From contig SUZC01000003.1 of the NCBI GenBank assembly GCA_015060165.1, forward strand, positions 144,104 through 208,103: a stretch of DNA of 64,000 nucleotides, written 5' to 3'. A model generated the notes under the pieces. It did no database searches and was not told the origin of the DNA. It was given only the letters and a program-made list of their open reading frames with translations. This DNA comes from Rikenellaceae bacterium (GTDB lineage: Bacteria > Bacteroidota > Bacteroidia > Bacteroidales > Rikenellaceae). The translations under genes and the position numbers were made by a program. Each line of letters starts with the position of its first letter. Position 1 is the first letter of the stretch. This document shows, piece by piece, positions 17,497 through 25,293 of this stretch.

Positions 17497-19152
17497 ATGA
17501 GCGCCAAAAGAACACTTTTAGCATTTGTTATATCGACAATTTTATTTGCCGCCTGTGGAAAACTTATTCCAACAGATGGCAGAATTGATATTATCCCATT
17601 GCCTGGCAAAGTAACTTCGAACGAGGGGCACTTTGTGTTGAAATCATCAACCAAAATCATCCCCACTTTCGAGGCTGAAGGTATGCAAAACGCATTGGCT
17701 TTCTGGAATGATGTGATGCTGGATGTGTTGGGTCAGGAGCTTATCGTCGAGCCGGGTGCAAAGTCGCAGTCGGGTAATATAACGATTGTTCAGGATGGCA
17801 CTCTCGGAGCAGAGGCTTACCGATTGAAGATTGATAAGAGCGGTATGCAGATTGCAGCCTCGACTGCTGGCGGAGTATTCTATGCCTTCCAGACCCTGCG
17901 TCAAATGTTGCCCACAGCTGCATTCACCGAGGCGGGAGGAAGAATCGAGATCCCAGCGTGCGAGATCGAGGATGCTCCACACTTTGAATATCGTGGTTTT
18001 ATGTTCGATATGGGTCGCCACATCTTCTCGGTACAGGAGGTCAAGGATATGATAGATATCCTTGCTATGCACAAAATCAATAAGTTCCACTGGCACTTAA
18101 CCGAGGATCAGGGCTGGCGCATCGAAATTAAAAAATACCCCAAACTCACCGAGATAGGCAGTATTCGCAAATCATCGCCAATCGGCAAGAACAAGGGTCA
18201 GGATGGTAAGCCTTATGGCGGTTTCTTCACTCAGGAGGAAGTTCGCGATGTGGTAAAGTATGCCGCCGAGCGATTTATCACAGTTATTCCCGAGATTGAG
18301 ATTCCTGGTCATTCGGTAGCCGCATTGGCATCGTATCCCGAGTTAGGTTGTACGGGCGAGCAGTATGAGGTGGCTACTTGGTGGGGTGTCGATGATAGAG
18401 TCATCTGTCCAGGCAAGGAGCTGGCCTTTACATTCTGGGAGGATGTGCTTACCGAGGTTATGGAGCTCTTCCCTTCGGAGTATATCCACATTGGCGGCGA
18501 CGAGTGCCCAAAGACCTATTGGAAGAAGTGCCCCGATTGTCAGGCTCGTATGCGTCGTGAGGGCCTGAAGAACGAGGAAGAGTTGCAGGCATACGTTACA
18601 AAGCGAGTTGAAAAGTTTCTCAACGAGCACGGCCGCAAGATTATCGGTTGGGACGAGATTTTGCAGGGTGGCGTAACAAAGAGCGCAACGGTGATGGCGT
18701 GGCGTGGTCCGCAGTACGGAATTGAGGCAGCGAAGTTGGGCAACCACGTGATTATGTCGCCCAAGACAAACTGCTATTTGGATTACTACCAGAGCCGCGA
18801 TGTCAAGAACGAACCATTCTCAATCGGAGGATATGTTCCTGTTGAACAAGCCTATGCGCTCGACCCATATAAGGAGTTGAACAGCGAGGAGCAGAAGTAT
18901 GTTCTGGGAGTGCAGGGTAACCTCTGGACCGAGTATATCTCGAAATACGACCACGCAATGTATATGACTTTGCCTCGTATGAGTGCCATTGCCGAGGTAG
19001 GCTGGAGCTATCCAAATAAGAACTACGAATCGTTCTTGGAGCGTCTGCCACATTTGTCTGATCTGTTCGATGTATATGGCTACAATTACGCCAAGCACGT
19101 CTTGCCAGAGAAGCAGAACCCGGTGGCAGAAGCTGATGCCGAGCAGAAATAG
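17497..19152 (+). CDS. Beta-N-acetylhexosaminidase, GH20 lipoprotein
   Basis: 551 residues. Lipoprotein signal with FAAC (Cys20). GH20b N-terminal domain about 30-155, then the GH20 barrel with FRGFMFD-type entry (YRGFMFDMGRH), FHWHLTEDQGWRIEIKKYP, PEIEIPGHS and the catalytic Asp-Glu pair in HIGGDECPKTYW, plus ATVMAWRG and GVQGNLWTEY. It removes terminal beta-GlcNAc/GalNAc by substrate-assisted catalysis. Co-transcribed with GH109 (gap 59 bp), which would remove alpha-GalNAc, so the pair is suited to mucin O-glycans or A-type antigens. Confidence 0.94.
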   Translation: MSAKRTLLAFVISTILFAACGKLIPTDGRIDIIPLPGKVTSNEGHFVLKSSTKIIPTFEAEGMQNALAFWNDVMLDVLGQELIVEPGAKSQSGNITIVQDGTLGAEAYRLKIDKSGMQIAASTAGGVFYAFQTLRQMLPTAAFTEAGGRIEIPACEIEDAPHFEYRGFMFDMGRHIFSVQEVKDMIDILAMHKINKFHWHLTEDQGWRIEIKKYPKLTEIGSIRKSSPIGKNKGQDGKPYGGFFTQEEVRDVVKYAAERFITVIPEIEIPGHSVAALASYPELGCTGEQYEVATWWGVDDRVICPGKELAFTFWEDVLTEVMELFPSEYIHIGGDECPKTYWKKCPDCQARMRREGLKNEEELQAYVTKRVEKFLNEHGRKIIGWDEILQGGVTKSATVMAWRGPQYGIEAAKLGNHVIMSPKTNCYLDYYQSRDVKNEPFSIGGYVPVEQAYALDPYKELNSEEQKYVLGVQGNLWTEYISKYDHAMYMTLPRMSAIAEVGWSYPNKNYESFLERLPHLSDLFDVYGYNYAKHVLPEKQNPVAEADAEQK

Positions 19153-19211
19153 AGCCTAAGGTCCAACACGACAAAGAGTGAAACAAAATTATTACTAAAC
19201 CAAATAAAATT

Positions 19212-20630
19212 ATGAAATTAAATCGTCTATTTATCTTATGCGCAGCACTTGTTTGCGGCGTAATGTTGCAGAACTGCTGCTGCAACGAGTCACCTATCGC
19301 AGGTGAGAACTACAAGTTCGAGAATGGAATGATCGTATTCGACGAGCCTCAGCGTGCTGCTGGTCAGGAGTCAATGCTTGCATTTGCAGCCGATCCTATC
19401 CCCGTAGTTCGTGTAGGTTTCATCGGTTTGGGTATGCGTGGTCCGGGTGCTGTTGACCGCTACACTCACCTCGAGGGCGTTGAGATCAAGGGTTTCTGCG
19501 ATTTGGAGCAGAAGAATGTTGACAAGTGCCAGTCAATTCTGGAGCGTGCAGGTCTTCCTAAGGCTGATACATACGTAGGTCCCGAGGCTTACAAGCAGCT
19601 TTGCGAGCGTGAGGATATTGACCTCATCTACATTGCAACAGATTGGTTGAATCACGTACCTTTGGCAGTATATGCAATGGAGCACGGCAAGCACGTAGCT
19701 ATCGAGGTTCCTGCTGCTACATCGGTTGAGGAGTGCTGGCAGTTGGTTGACACTTCAGAGCGCACTCGCCGCCACTGTATGATGTTGGAGAACTGCGTTT
19801 ACGACTTCTTTGAGCTCACTTGCCTCAATATGGCACAACAGGGTGTATTCGGTGAGATTCTCCACGCTGAGGGTGCTTATATCCACAACCTTGCTCCATT
19901 CTGGGACGACTATCACCACAACTGGCGTTTGGACTTCAACCAGAAGCACCGTGGCGATGTTTACGCAACTCACGGCTTCGGTCCCGTATGCCAGGCTCTG
20001 AATATCCACCGCGGTAACCGCTTGACTTACCTCGTATGTATGGATACTAAGTCGGTTGCAGGTTTGGCAAAGGCTAAGGAGAAGATGGGTGTATCGGAGT
20101 TTGCTAATGGCGACCACACCAATACTTTGATTAAGACTGAGTTGGGTCAGACCATCGAGTTGCAGCACAACGTTTACACTCCACGTCCTTATAACCGTTT
20201 GTATCAGCTCACAGGTACTAAGGGTTTTGCTAACAAATACCCCATCAACGGTTTCACATTCACCGAGGGTCAGCTCAAGGAGGGTATCGTTCCTGAGGGT
20301 CAGAAGCTCAACGAGCACGGCTTCGCATCACAGGAGATTATGGCAGCTGCTATGCAGGCTTACAAGCACCCTATCCACCAGGAGATAGAGGAGAAGGCTA
20401 AGAAGGTAGGTGGTCACGGCGGTATGGACTTCGTGATGGACTATCGTATGGTTTACTGCTTGCAGAATGGTCTTCCTTTGGATCAGGATGTTTACGATGC
20501 AGCTGAGTGGTCTTGCATTGGCGAGTTGTCAGCAGTATCTGCAAAGCACAACAGTATGCCTGTTGCAGTTCCCGACTTTACTCGCGGTGAGTGGAATAAG
20601 CTCAAGGGCTTGAAGTTCCACACTAAGTAA
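19212..20630 (+). CDS. GH109-type Gfo/Idh/MocA lipoprotein (alpha-N-acetylgalactosaminidase-like)
   Basis: 472 residues. Lipoprotein-type signal (Cys-rich LQNCCCNES at about 20-27). NAD-binding Rossmann motif VGFIGLGMRGPGAV at about 70, the IEVPAATSVEECW segment, and GDVYATHGFGPVCQ in the catalytic region. These are characteristic of GH109 enzymes such as the blood-group A-cleaving alpha-N-acetylgalactosaminidase of Elizabethkingia, which use NAD+ in an oxidation/elimination mechanism. A generic Gfo/Idh oxidoreductase is the alternative, but export plus the GH20 partner favour GH109. Codon use is strongly biased, suggesting high expression. Confidence 0.85.
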   Translation: MKLNRLFILCAALVCGVMLQNCCCNESPIAGENYKFENGMIVFDEPQRAAGQESMLAFAADPIPVVRVGFIGLGMRGPGAVDRYTHLEGVEIKGFCDLEQKNVDKCQSILERAGLPKADTYVGPEAYKQLCEREDIDLIYIATDWLNHVPLAVYAMEHGKHVAIEVPAATSVEECWQLVDTSERTRRHCMMLENCVYDFFELTCLNMAQQGVFGEILHAEGAYIHNLAPFWDDYHHNWRLDFNQKHRGDVYATHGFGPVCQALNIHRGNRLTYLVCMDTKSVAGLAKAKEKMGVSEFANGDHTNTLIKTELGQTIELQHNVYTPRPYNRLYQLTGTKGFANKYPINGFTFTEGQLKEGIVPEGQKLNEHGFASQEIMAAAMQAYKHPIHQEIEEKAKKVGGHGGMDFVMDYRMVYCLQNGLPLDQDVYDAAEWSCIGELSAVSAKHNSMPVAVPDFTRGEWNKLKGLKFHTK

Positions 20631-20681
20631 TTTTCGAAGTGAAGGAATCGACCTTCAGCAAATGGAGGCGATAGATATAGA

Positions 20682-20709
20682 CCGAGGCGGATATCCGTCT
20701 CGGTTTTTT
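20682..20709 (+). terminator. Terminator of the GH20-GH109 operon
   Basis: CCGAGGCGG/CCGTCTCGG hairpin followed by six T. Confidence 0.85.
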
Positions 20710-20740
20710 GTTGATTTTTTGACAATTAGGCTACTTTTTG

Positions 20741-20771
20741 TTTGAGATATTGAAAATAAATCTTATTTTTG
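20741..20771 (+). promoter_or_regulatory. Consensus promoter of a candidate structured RNA
   Basis: TTTG (20741-20744), exactly 19 bp, TATTTTTG (20764-20771). No open reading frame follows; a highly structured stretch does. Confidence 0.8.
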
Positions 20772-20776
20772 TTGTC

Positions 20777-20975
20777 ACGTTGTGGAATACACAACCTTTA
20801 TAGATGGCATTTAGACTATTGCGTTCACGGTAAAACGACCAAAATTATACTACGGACAAGCAATAGGCACATTAAATGCTCACGCCCTATATGGCGTGGG
20901 TCGTGCTTATGTTCGTATAGGTGCTTGGTCGTACCTCCGTGAATAGGCTATACCCACGTTTCTTTATTTATGGTG
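20777..20975 (+). ncRNA. Candidate structured small RNA, family unknown
   Basis: The region has no credible open frame but strong nested complementarity. A 5' hairpin GTTGTG/CACAAC (20779-20795) is followed by a long rod: TTCACGG (20824-20830) with CCGTGAA (20937-20943), CGACCAA (20836-20842) with TTGGTCG (20925-20931), TATAC (20846-20850) with GTATA (20915-20919), AAGCA (20858-20862) with TGCTT (20904-20908), and an apical CACGCC/GGCGTG hairpin (20881-20898). A further CCCAC/GGTGGG-type hairpin lies at 20953-20977. A consensus promoter sits just upstream. A 120-base rod with internal loops recalls 6S RNA, but no diagnostic sequence was recognised. The 3' end is uncertain. Confidence 0.6.
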
Positions 20976-20977
20976 GG

Positions 20978-21236
20978 CTGCCAATCGAAATATGTTTTAC
21001 CTATTTACCCTACAGAGAGATGATTCTTGTTGTATTGTTGATTCTATTGGCCCTATTGTTGTCCCCTCCTTGCGCCTAAGGCCGAGCCAGAGAGAACAAA
21101 CTACTCGTCAGGAATCACTACGCAATCAGCAGAACCTCTTTTCGCCCTCACCTCCATATCCAATCTCCCACGCTTTACTCCCCTCCCCCTAAAAAATGCA
21201 ATCTGAGGGCTTAAAACGTCGCGAATCATAAAAAAA
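20978..21236. other. Spacer between the candidate RNA and the trp leader
   Basis: About 260 bases. It contains only a 19-codon hydrophobic open frame at 21020-21079 (signal-peptide-like, ending SPPCA) with no promoter or homology evidence, and a C-rich stretch near 21145-21190. Possibly decayed sequence. Confidence 0.4.
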
Positions 21237-21272
21237 ATTGCAGAAAGCCATACAACGTTAGATATTTATGCT

Positions 21273-21280
21273 TATATTTG
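21273..21280 (+). promoter_or_regulatory. trpB2: -7 element (TATATTTG) of the trp leader
   Basis: Perfect TAnnTTTG ten bases before the leader-peptide ATG at 21290; no good TTTG lies 19-20 bp upstream. Transcription starting about 21285 would leave almost no 5' untranslated region before the leader peptide. Confidence 0.6.
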
Positions 21281-21289
21281 CATTAGATA

Positions 21290-21361
21290 ATGCATAACAA
21301 CGTGAGAAACAGTATACATAATTTGTTGTGGTGGCGTTCATTGGAGATAAAAGAACAATGA
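21290..21361 (+). CDS. Tryptophan leader peptide (23 codons, tandem Trp)
   Basis: ATG at 21290, stop TGA at 21359-21361. The peptide starts MHNNVRNS and has Leu-Leu-Trp-Trp-Arg at codons 12-16; the Trp codons are 21329-21334. The tandem Trp codons lie just before the first arm (21335-21343) of the leader hairpin, and the stop codon falls inside the second arm (21356-21363), the geometry of a ribosome-sensing attenuator. No role as a protein is expected. Confidence 0.85.
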   Translation: MHNNVRNSIHNLLWWRSLEIKEQ

Positions 21362-21442
21362 CGTAGCTACTGTGTGTATGCATATTAGGAATTCAGTAAG
21401 AGTGATGATGCCATTGTTCAGAGTCGAACGATGGTTTTTTTA
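21335..21442 (+). promoter_or_regulatory. Transcription attenuator controlling trpB2
   Basis: Mutually exclusive pairings can be read directly. Segment 1 (21335-21343) pairs with segment 2 (21356-21363), TCATTG with CAATGA plus two more pairs. Segment 2 as GAACAATG (21353-21360) is perfectly complementary to segment 3 CATTGTTC (21412-21419). Segment 3 also pairs with segment 4 GAACGATGG (21426-21434), giving a terminator followed by eight T. Stalling at the Trp codons would cover segment 1 and free segment 2 to sequester segment 3 (antitermination); reading to the stop covers segment 2 and lets the terminator form. From memory, a Bacteroid-trp attenuator motif has been described; this may be a member. 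Confidence 0.85.
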
Positions 21443-21499
21443 TTGCTTAGAGTGCTGAACGGTGGAAAGTGTAAATAGTAAATTAAATATAGTAAGGTT

Positions 21500-22864
21500 A
21501 TGAAAACAAAGAAATTTGTATTGTCGGAGAGCCAGATGCCAACGGCGTGGTATAACATTGTGGCCGATATGCCCAACAAACCACTGCCTTGCCTCGACCC
21601 AGTAACGAAGCAACCCGCAACGTTCGAATCGATGAGCCGCCTACTCGGCGAGGAACTTGTGCGTCAGGAGCTCTCTCAGGAGCGTTACATCGAGATTCCC
21701 GAACAAGTCCAAGACCTTTATAAGATATGGCGTCCTACACCCGTTGTGCGTGCCTACAATTTGGAGCGTATGCTCGACACCCCCGCCAAGATCTATTTCA
21801 AGAACGAGGGCACATCGCCCGCAGGCTCGCACAAGCCCAATACCGCCATTCCACAGGCATACTACAACGCCAAGCAAGGCATCAAGTTCCTTGCGACCGA
21901 GACCGGTGGCGGCCAGTGGGGCAGCGCAATGGCTTTGGCTTGCCAATACTTCAATATCGACTTGCGCGTATATATGGTGCGTATCAGTTGCGAGCAGAAG
22001 CCATATCGCCGATTGCTGATGAATGCGTGGGGTGCGAATGTTATCCCCTCACCGAGCAACTCGACCCGCTATGGCCGCAAGGTGCTGGCCGAGGATCCTA
22101 CCTGTTCGGGTAATCTGGGAATAGCCATTTCGGAGGCTGTCGAGAGCGCATTGGAGCACGGCGATAACACTCGCTACTGCTTGGGTAGTGTGATGAACCA
22201 CGTCTTGCTGCACCAGACCATCATCGGCGAGGAGGCATTGCGTCAGATGGAGATGGCGGGCGACGACCCCGACATTGTAATCGGTTGCTTCGGTGGTGGC
22301 TCAAACTTTGCAGGTATCGGTTTCCCATTCATCCGCCGCAACATCTGCGAGGGCAAGAAGACCCGTGTGGTGGCTGTCGAGCCTGCCTCTTGTCCCAAAC
22401 TTACTCGTGGTGAGTTCCAGTACGACTATGGCGATACGGCAGGTATGACCCCGATGATGCCTATGTTCACGCTCGGCCACTCGTTCCAGCCCTCGGATAT
22501 CCACGCCGGAGGTCTGCGTTACCACGGTGCCGGCCCAATCGTGAGCCAGCTCTATAAGGATGGCCTGATGGAGGCGCAGTCGGTGGCTCAGTTGGAGACC
22601 TTCTCGGCAGGTATGCTCTTCGCCAATAGCGAGGGCATCATCCCTGCACCCGAGTCGTGCCACGCCATTGCTGTGGCTGTCCGCGAGGCCAAGAAGGCTA
22701 AGGAGGAGGGCAAGGAGAAGACCATCTTGTTCAACCTCTCGGGTAACGGAATGATCGACCTCTACGCCTACGAGCAGTACTTCGCCAATAAACTTGTCGA
22801 CCACGAGGTCTCTGAGGCCGAAATTCGCCGCGCGGTTGACGCATTGGATAAGATTATCAAGTAG
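21500..22864 (+). CDS. trpB2: Tryptophan synthase beta-like protein TrpB2
   Basis: 454 residues, the long TrpB2 length rather than about 395 for TrpB1. PLP-binding Lys in AGSHKPNTA, glycine-rich phosphate loop CFGGGSNFAGIG, and the TrpB2-type N-terminal extension (MPTAWYNIVADMPNKPLPCLDP). It makes L-tryptophan from serine and indole. No trpA or other trp genes are nearby, so it may salvage free indole or serve an operon elsewhere. The Trp-codon attenuator directly upstream is independent support that the product acts in tryptophan supply. Confidence 0.94.
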   Translation: MKTKKFVLSESQMPTAWYNIVADMPNKPLPCLDPVTKQPATFESMSRLLGEELVRQELSQERYIEIPEQVQDLYKIWRPTPVVRAYNLERMLDTPAKIYFKNEGTSPAGSHKPNTAIPQAYYNAKQGIKFLATETGGGQWGSAMALACQYFNIDLRVYMVRISCEQKPYRRLLMNAWGANVIPSPSNSTRYGRKVLAEDPTCSGNLGIAISEAVESALEHGDNTRYCLGSVMNHVLLHQTIIGEEALRQMEMAGDDPDIVIGCFGGGSNFAGIGFPFIRRNICEGKKTRVVAVEPASCPKLTRGEFQYDYGDTAGMTPMMPMFTLGHSFQPSDIHAGGLRYHGAGPIVSQLYKDGLMEAQSVAQLETFSAGMLFANSEGIIPAPESCHAIAVAVREAKKAKEEGKEKTILFNLSGNGMIDLYAYEQYFANKLVDHEVSEAEIRRAVDALDKIIK

Positions 22865-22895
22865 GAATCGCAATCGCTCATAACGCATAAAACCA

Positions 22896-22928
22896 AGGGC
22901 TCCCGAGATCTCTCAAGAGCCCTTTTTC
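22896..22928 (+). terminator. Terminator of trpB2
   Basis: AGGGCTC (22896-22902) pairs with GAGCCCT (22917-22923), followed by five T. Confidence 0.8.
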
Positions 22929-22937
22929 TGTGCCCAG

Positions 22938-23140
22938 AAAAAAAATCCTCGCAGGGGCGCTGCGAGGAAGGAATAAAATTGGGATTTCAGATTAGGCGTA
23001 AACTTGTTTACGCTTGGCTTCGACACTACCTGCGCTGCAAAGTGCAGAGCCCAGGCTCCCAGGCGTGTCATATCGGTTTTCGGGAGCGCACGGCCCCCAA
23101 AACAAGCCTGCCCCTCAGAGCAGGCCTGTAAAAGAGTTTT
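22938..23140 (-). repeat. Copy 2 of the 205-bp inverted multi-hairpin 3' module, with terminator
   Basis: Reverse complement of 2595-2799. Bases 22970-23076 match copy 1 perfectly over 107 bp. On the minus strand it starts 8 bases after the stop codon of the 704-residue fimbrial protein and ends in hairpin CCTCGCA/TGCGAGG (22967-22947) plus an eight-T run, the operon terminator. Confidence 0.9.
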
Positions 23141-23148
23141 CGGATTAA

Positions 23149-25263
23149 TTACTCTCGTACGAAATTCAAAGTGATATCATCAGCTCCGTTCAATAATTTA
23201 CCTATTGTTGTGCTATAGTTACAAGAATATGTATACTGGCTCCATCCTGACCAAGTAGTATAGCTACAATAGAAATAGATCGATGAGTATTCTGTTAATT
23301 TGTAACCCGGTGTTATTTGCAATGTCACAGTTCTTGTTTCTCCAGAACTTAAATTTTCTACACTACCAATTTTGGTCTGCCTTGACGAGTCACTATAAAT
23401 ATCAAATGTTCTACTATTATTACCAAAACCATCGCCTCCGACTACGTCAAATTCCAAAGTCCCTGTCCAATAATGAGGATCACCGCCATTGGTGAAGTCG
23501 TCATTACCAGTCGCAAAATACTCGTTGTAGACATACACATCCGAAGCACTTTTCACCTTGTTGGTAAGGAACTTCGCTGTGAAGGTCTTCTTGCCATCGA
23601 CAACTGGCAAACCCTTATATGCCAACGAATCGAGAGTATATACAAAGCCGAATGATGTCTTGCTATTGTCAATGATAGACTCACCAGTACGCACCGGCAT
23701 AGTGTTGGCCGAAGCATCGGGGTAAAGACTCTGCGCAGCTGTCTCAAACACAAACTCCAATGGGAAGAGAGCAGGCTGAACATCAGTAGGGATTGCTACA
23801 TCGACCCAAACCTTCTGATTAAGTTCCTCAGGAACCATTTGATCATTATCGTCGCCATCGTAGGCATTGACGCTCATCGCATAGGGCTGCATCAAAATGA
23901 ACTTCACTGTACGTGCCAAGCCCGATGAGGTTGACAATATCACGTCCTGAGTCTCGAAACCTGCTGTAGGCAGAGCTTTGGGAGTGATGGTGATTGTGCT
24001 CCATCCATCAACGTTGGCAATACCCTCTGTAGTGTCAGGAGTATAGTCATCGATAACCTTGCCACCACTAAATCCGGTCAAAGTAACCTGGTTATTGCCT
24101 GTTATGTTAGGCGATGTAATGGCTGGGATATACTTATACTTCAAATCGTAGGTTTTATCGTCAACCAACACCACTGTTGTGGCATTTACGAACAGCTGTC
24201 CCACACCGTCGGAGATATTAAGCAACGACTTAGTTCCTGCATCGAACGACAAACCATTCTCACCAGAGGTCTGGTTCATTGCTGTAGTCTCATCTGTACC
24301 CTTCTTTGTTACCGCTTTGATAACAAAATTGTACTCGAAATTACGCAAGATATTGGCCTTACCACCCACACCGTCGAGAATAAAATCGAGCTTGTAGTAC
24401 ACCTTTTCACCAGCGTAAGTACCCTGGATAATGATGTAAGGAGAATCCTTCGATGTCTCGCGTACATAAGTTGGGTCGGTAGTATAAGATGAAGATGTCA
24501 ACTCTCCCTTCTCGAGGGGAGTGTAATTCGACAACTCGCTATAGCTCTTCGCAGCGAACAACTTATCGCTACCCTCGGCCAGAGCCTTAGAGAAATCTAC
24601 AAACTGGCCCACTTTCTCGTCGTAAGCAGCCACAGAGCCCTGAGAGCGTGTGTTAAACACCTTATAACCTGTCAATTCAAAGGCATCGGTTGCGTTGTTA
24701 TCTGTAACAGTGATTTTGGCATAGTTACGTACCAATGGGATAACTCGAGGATCCTTACCAAAGAAATTAGTAGGAGCTACGTAATTTTCACTTGCTTTAT
24801 CAACACCAATACCACCATACACCATACGCTGCCAGTAGGCATCGGTTGTACCCGATACAACGAGCGAACTGATAGCCGCATCCTCGTGACCCTTGATAGC
24901 TTCAATCTGATCTGGATCGGCATTGGCTACAAAGTGGATTCGGCGCTCACGGCTTGCAGAGTTCAACTCAACATTGAAAGTCTTTGTATTGCTATCGTAG
25001 GGAACCTCTTTGGTAACCTCTGTAGCCTGAGCCTTCTCTACAAAGTAACCCGCATTGTCGAATACAATCACATCGAGACGGCTGATCTCCTCGTTGCCGT
25101 TGCCCATAGCTCGCGTCGCAGAGCCTGCCTCAGGCACCTTCACGCCAAAAGTGAGAGTAACCTTATCGCCATCGGCAATCTGCTGCTGCGGCTGTGGCAA
25201 CTCCTCCTTAATGCAGGCCGATAAGGCAAATATCGAAACTATTGCAAAAAATATCTTTTTCAT
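23149..25263 (-). CDS. Fimbrial accessory/tip lipoprotein, last gene of the fim-like operon
   Basis: 704 residues. Lipobox LSAC (Cys17, then IKEE). N-terminal region about 30-320 looks like an Mfa/FimA-type fimbrillin half (GDKVTLTFGVKVPEAG, SATRAMGNG, LDVIVFDNAGYF, RRIHFVANAD). The 'SATRA' at about 48-52 resembles the Arg processing site at which fimbrillin propeptides are cut by trypsin-like proteases. Residues about 350-704 are Ig-like or beta domains ending in a YTYSCNYSTTIG region. Probably a large accessory or tip subunit. It is the fifth gene of the operon and lies 30 bp after the previous gene; the shared repeat forms its 3' tail. Confidence 0.7.
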   Translation of the reverse strand: MKKIFFAIVSIFALSACIKEELPQPQQQIADGDKVTLTFGVKVPEAGSATRAMGNGNEEISRLDVIVFDNAGYFVEKAQATEVTKEVPYDSNTKTFNVELNSASRERRIHFVANADPDQIEAIKGHEDAAISSLVVSGTTDAYWQRMVYGGIGVDKASENYVAPTNFFGKDPRVIPLVRNYAKITVTDNNATDAFELTGYKVFNTRSQGSVAAYDEKVGQFVDFSKALAEGSDKLFAAKSYSELSNYTPLEKGELTSSSYTTDPTYVRETSKDSPYIIIQGTYAGEKVYYKLDFILDGVGGKANILRNFEYNFVIKAVTKKGTDETTAMNQTSGENGLSFDAGTKSLLNISDGVGQLFVNATTVVLVDDKTYDLKYKYIPAITSPNITGNNQVTLTGFSGGKVIDDYTPDTTEGIANVDGWSTITITPKALPTAGFETQDVILSTSSGLARTVKFILMQPYAMSVNAYDGDDNDQMVPEELNQKVWVDVAIPTDVQPALFPLEFVFETAAQSLYPDASANTMPVRTGESIIDNSKTSFGFVYTLDSLAYKGLPVVDGKKTFTAKFLTNKVKSASDVYVYNEYFATGNDDFTNGGDPHYWTGTLEFDVVGGDGFGNNSRTFDIYSDSSRQTKIGSVENLSSGETRTVTLQITPGYKLTEYSSIYFYCSYTTWSGWSQYTYSCNYSTTIGKLLNGADDITLNFVRE

Positions 25264-25293
25264 AATCGAAAAATTGTTACAAGGTTAGTTTGT

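Noticed and set aside
20992..21192. 66-codon open frame in the spacer after the candidate RNA
   Set aside because: No promoter, no recognisable protein pattern, out of keeping with local codon use.
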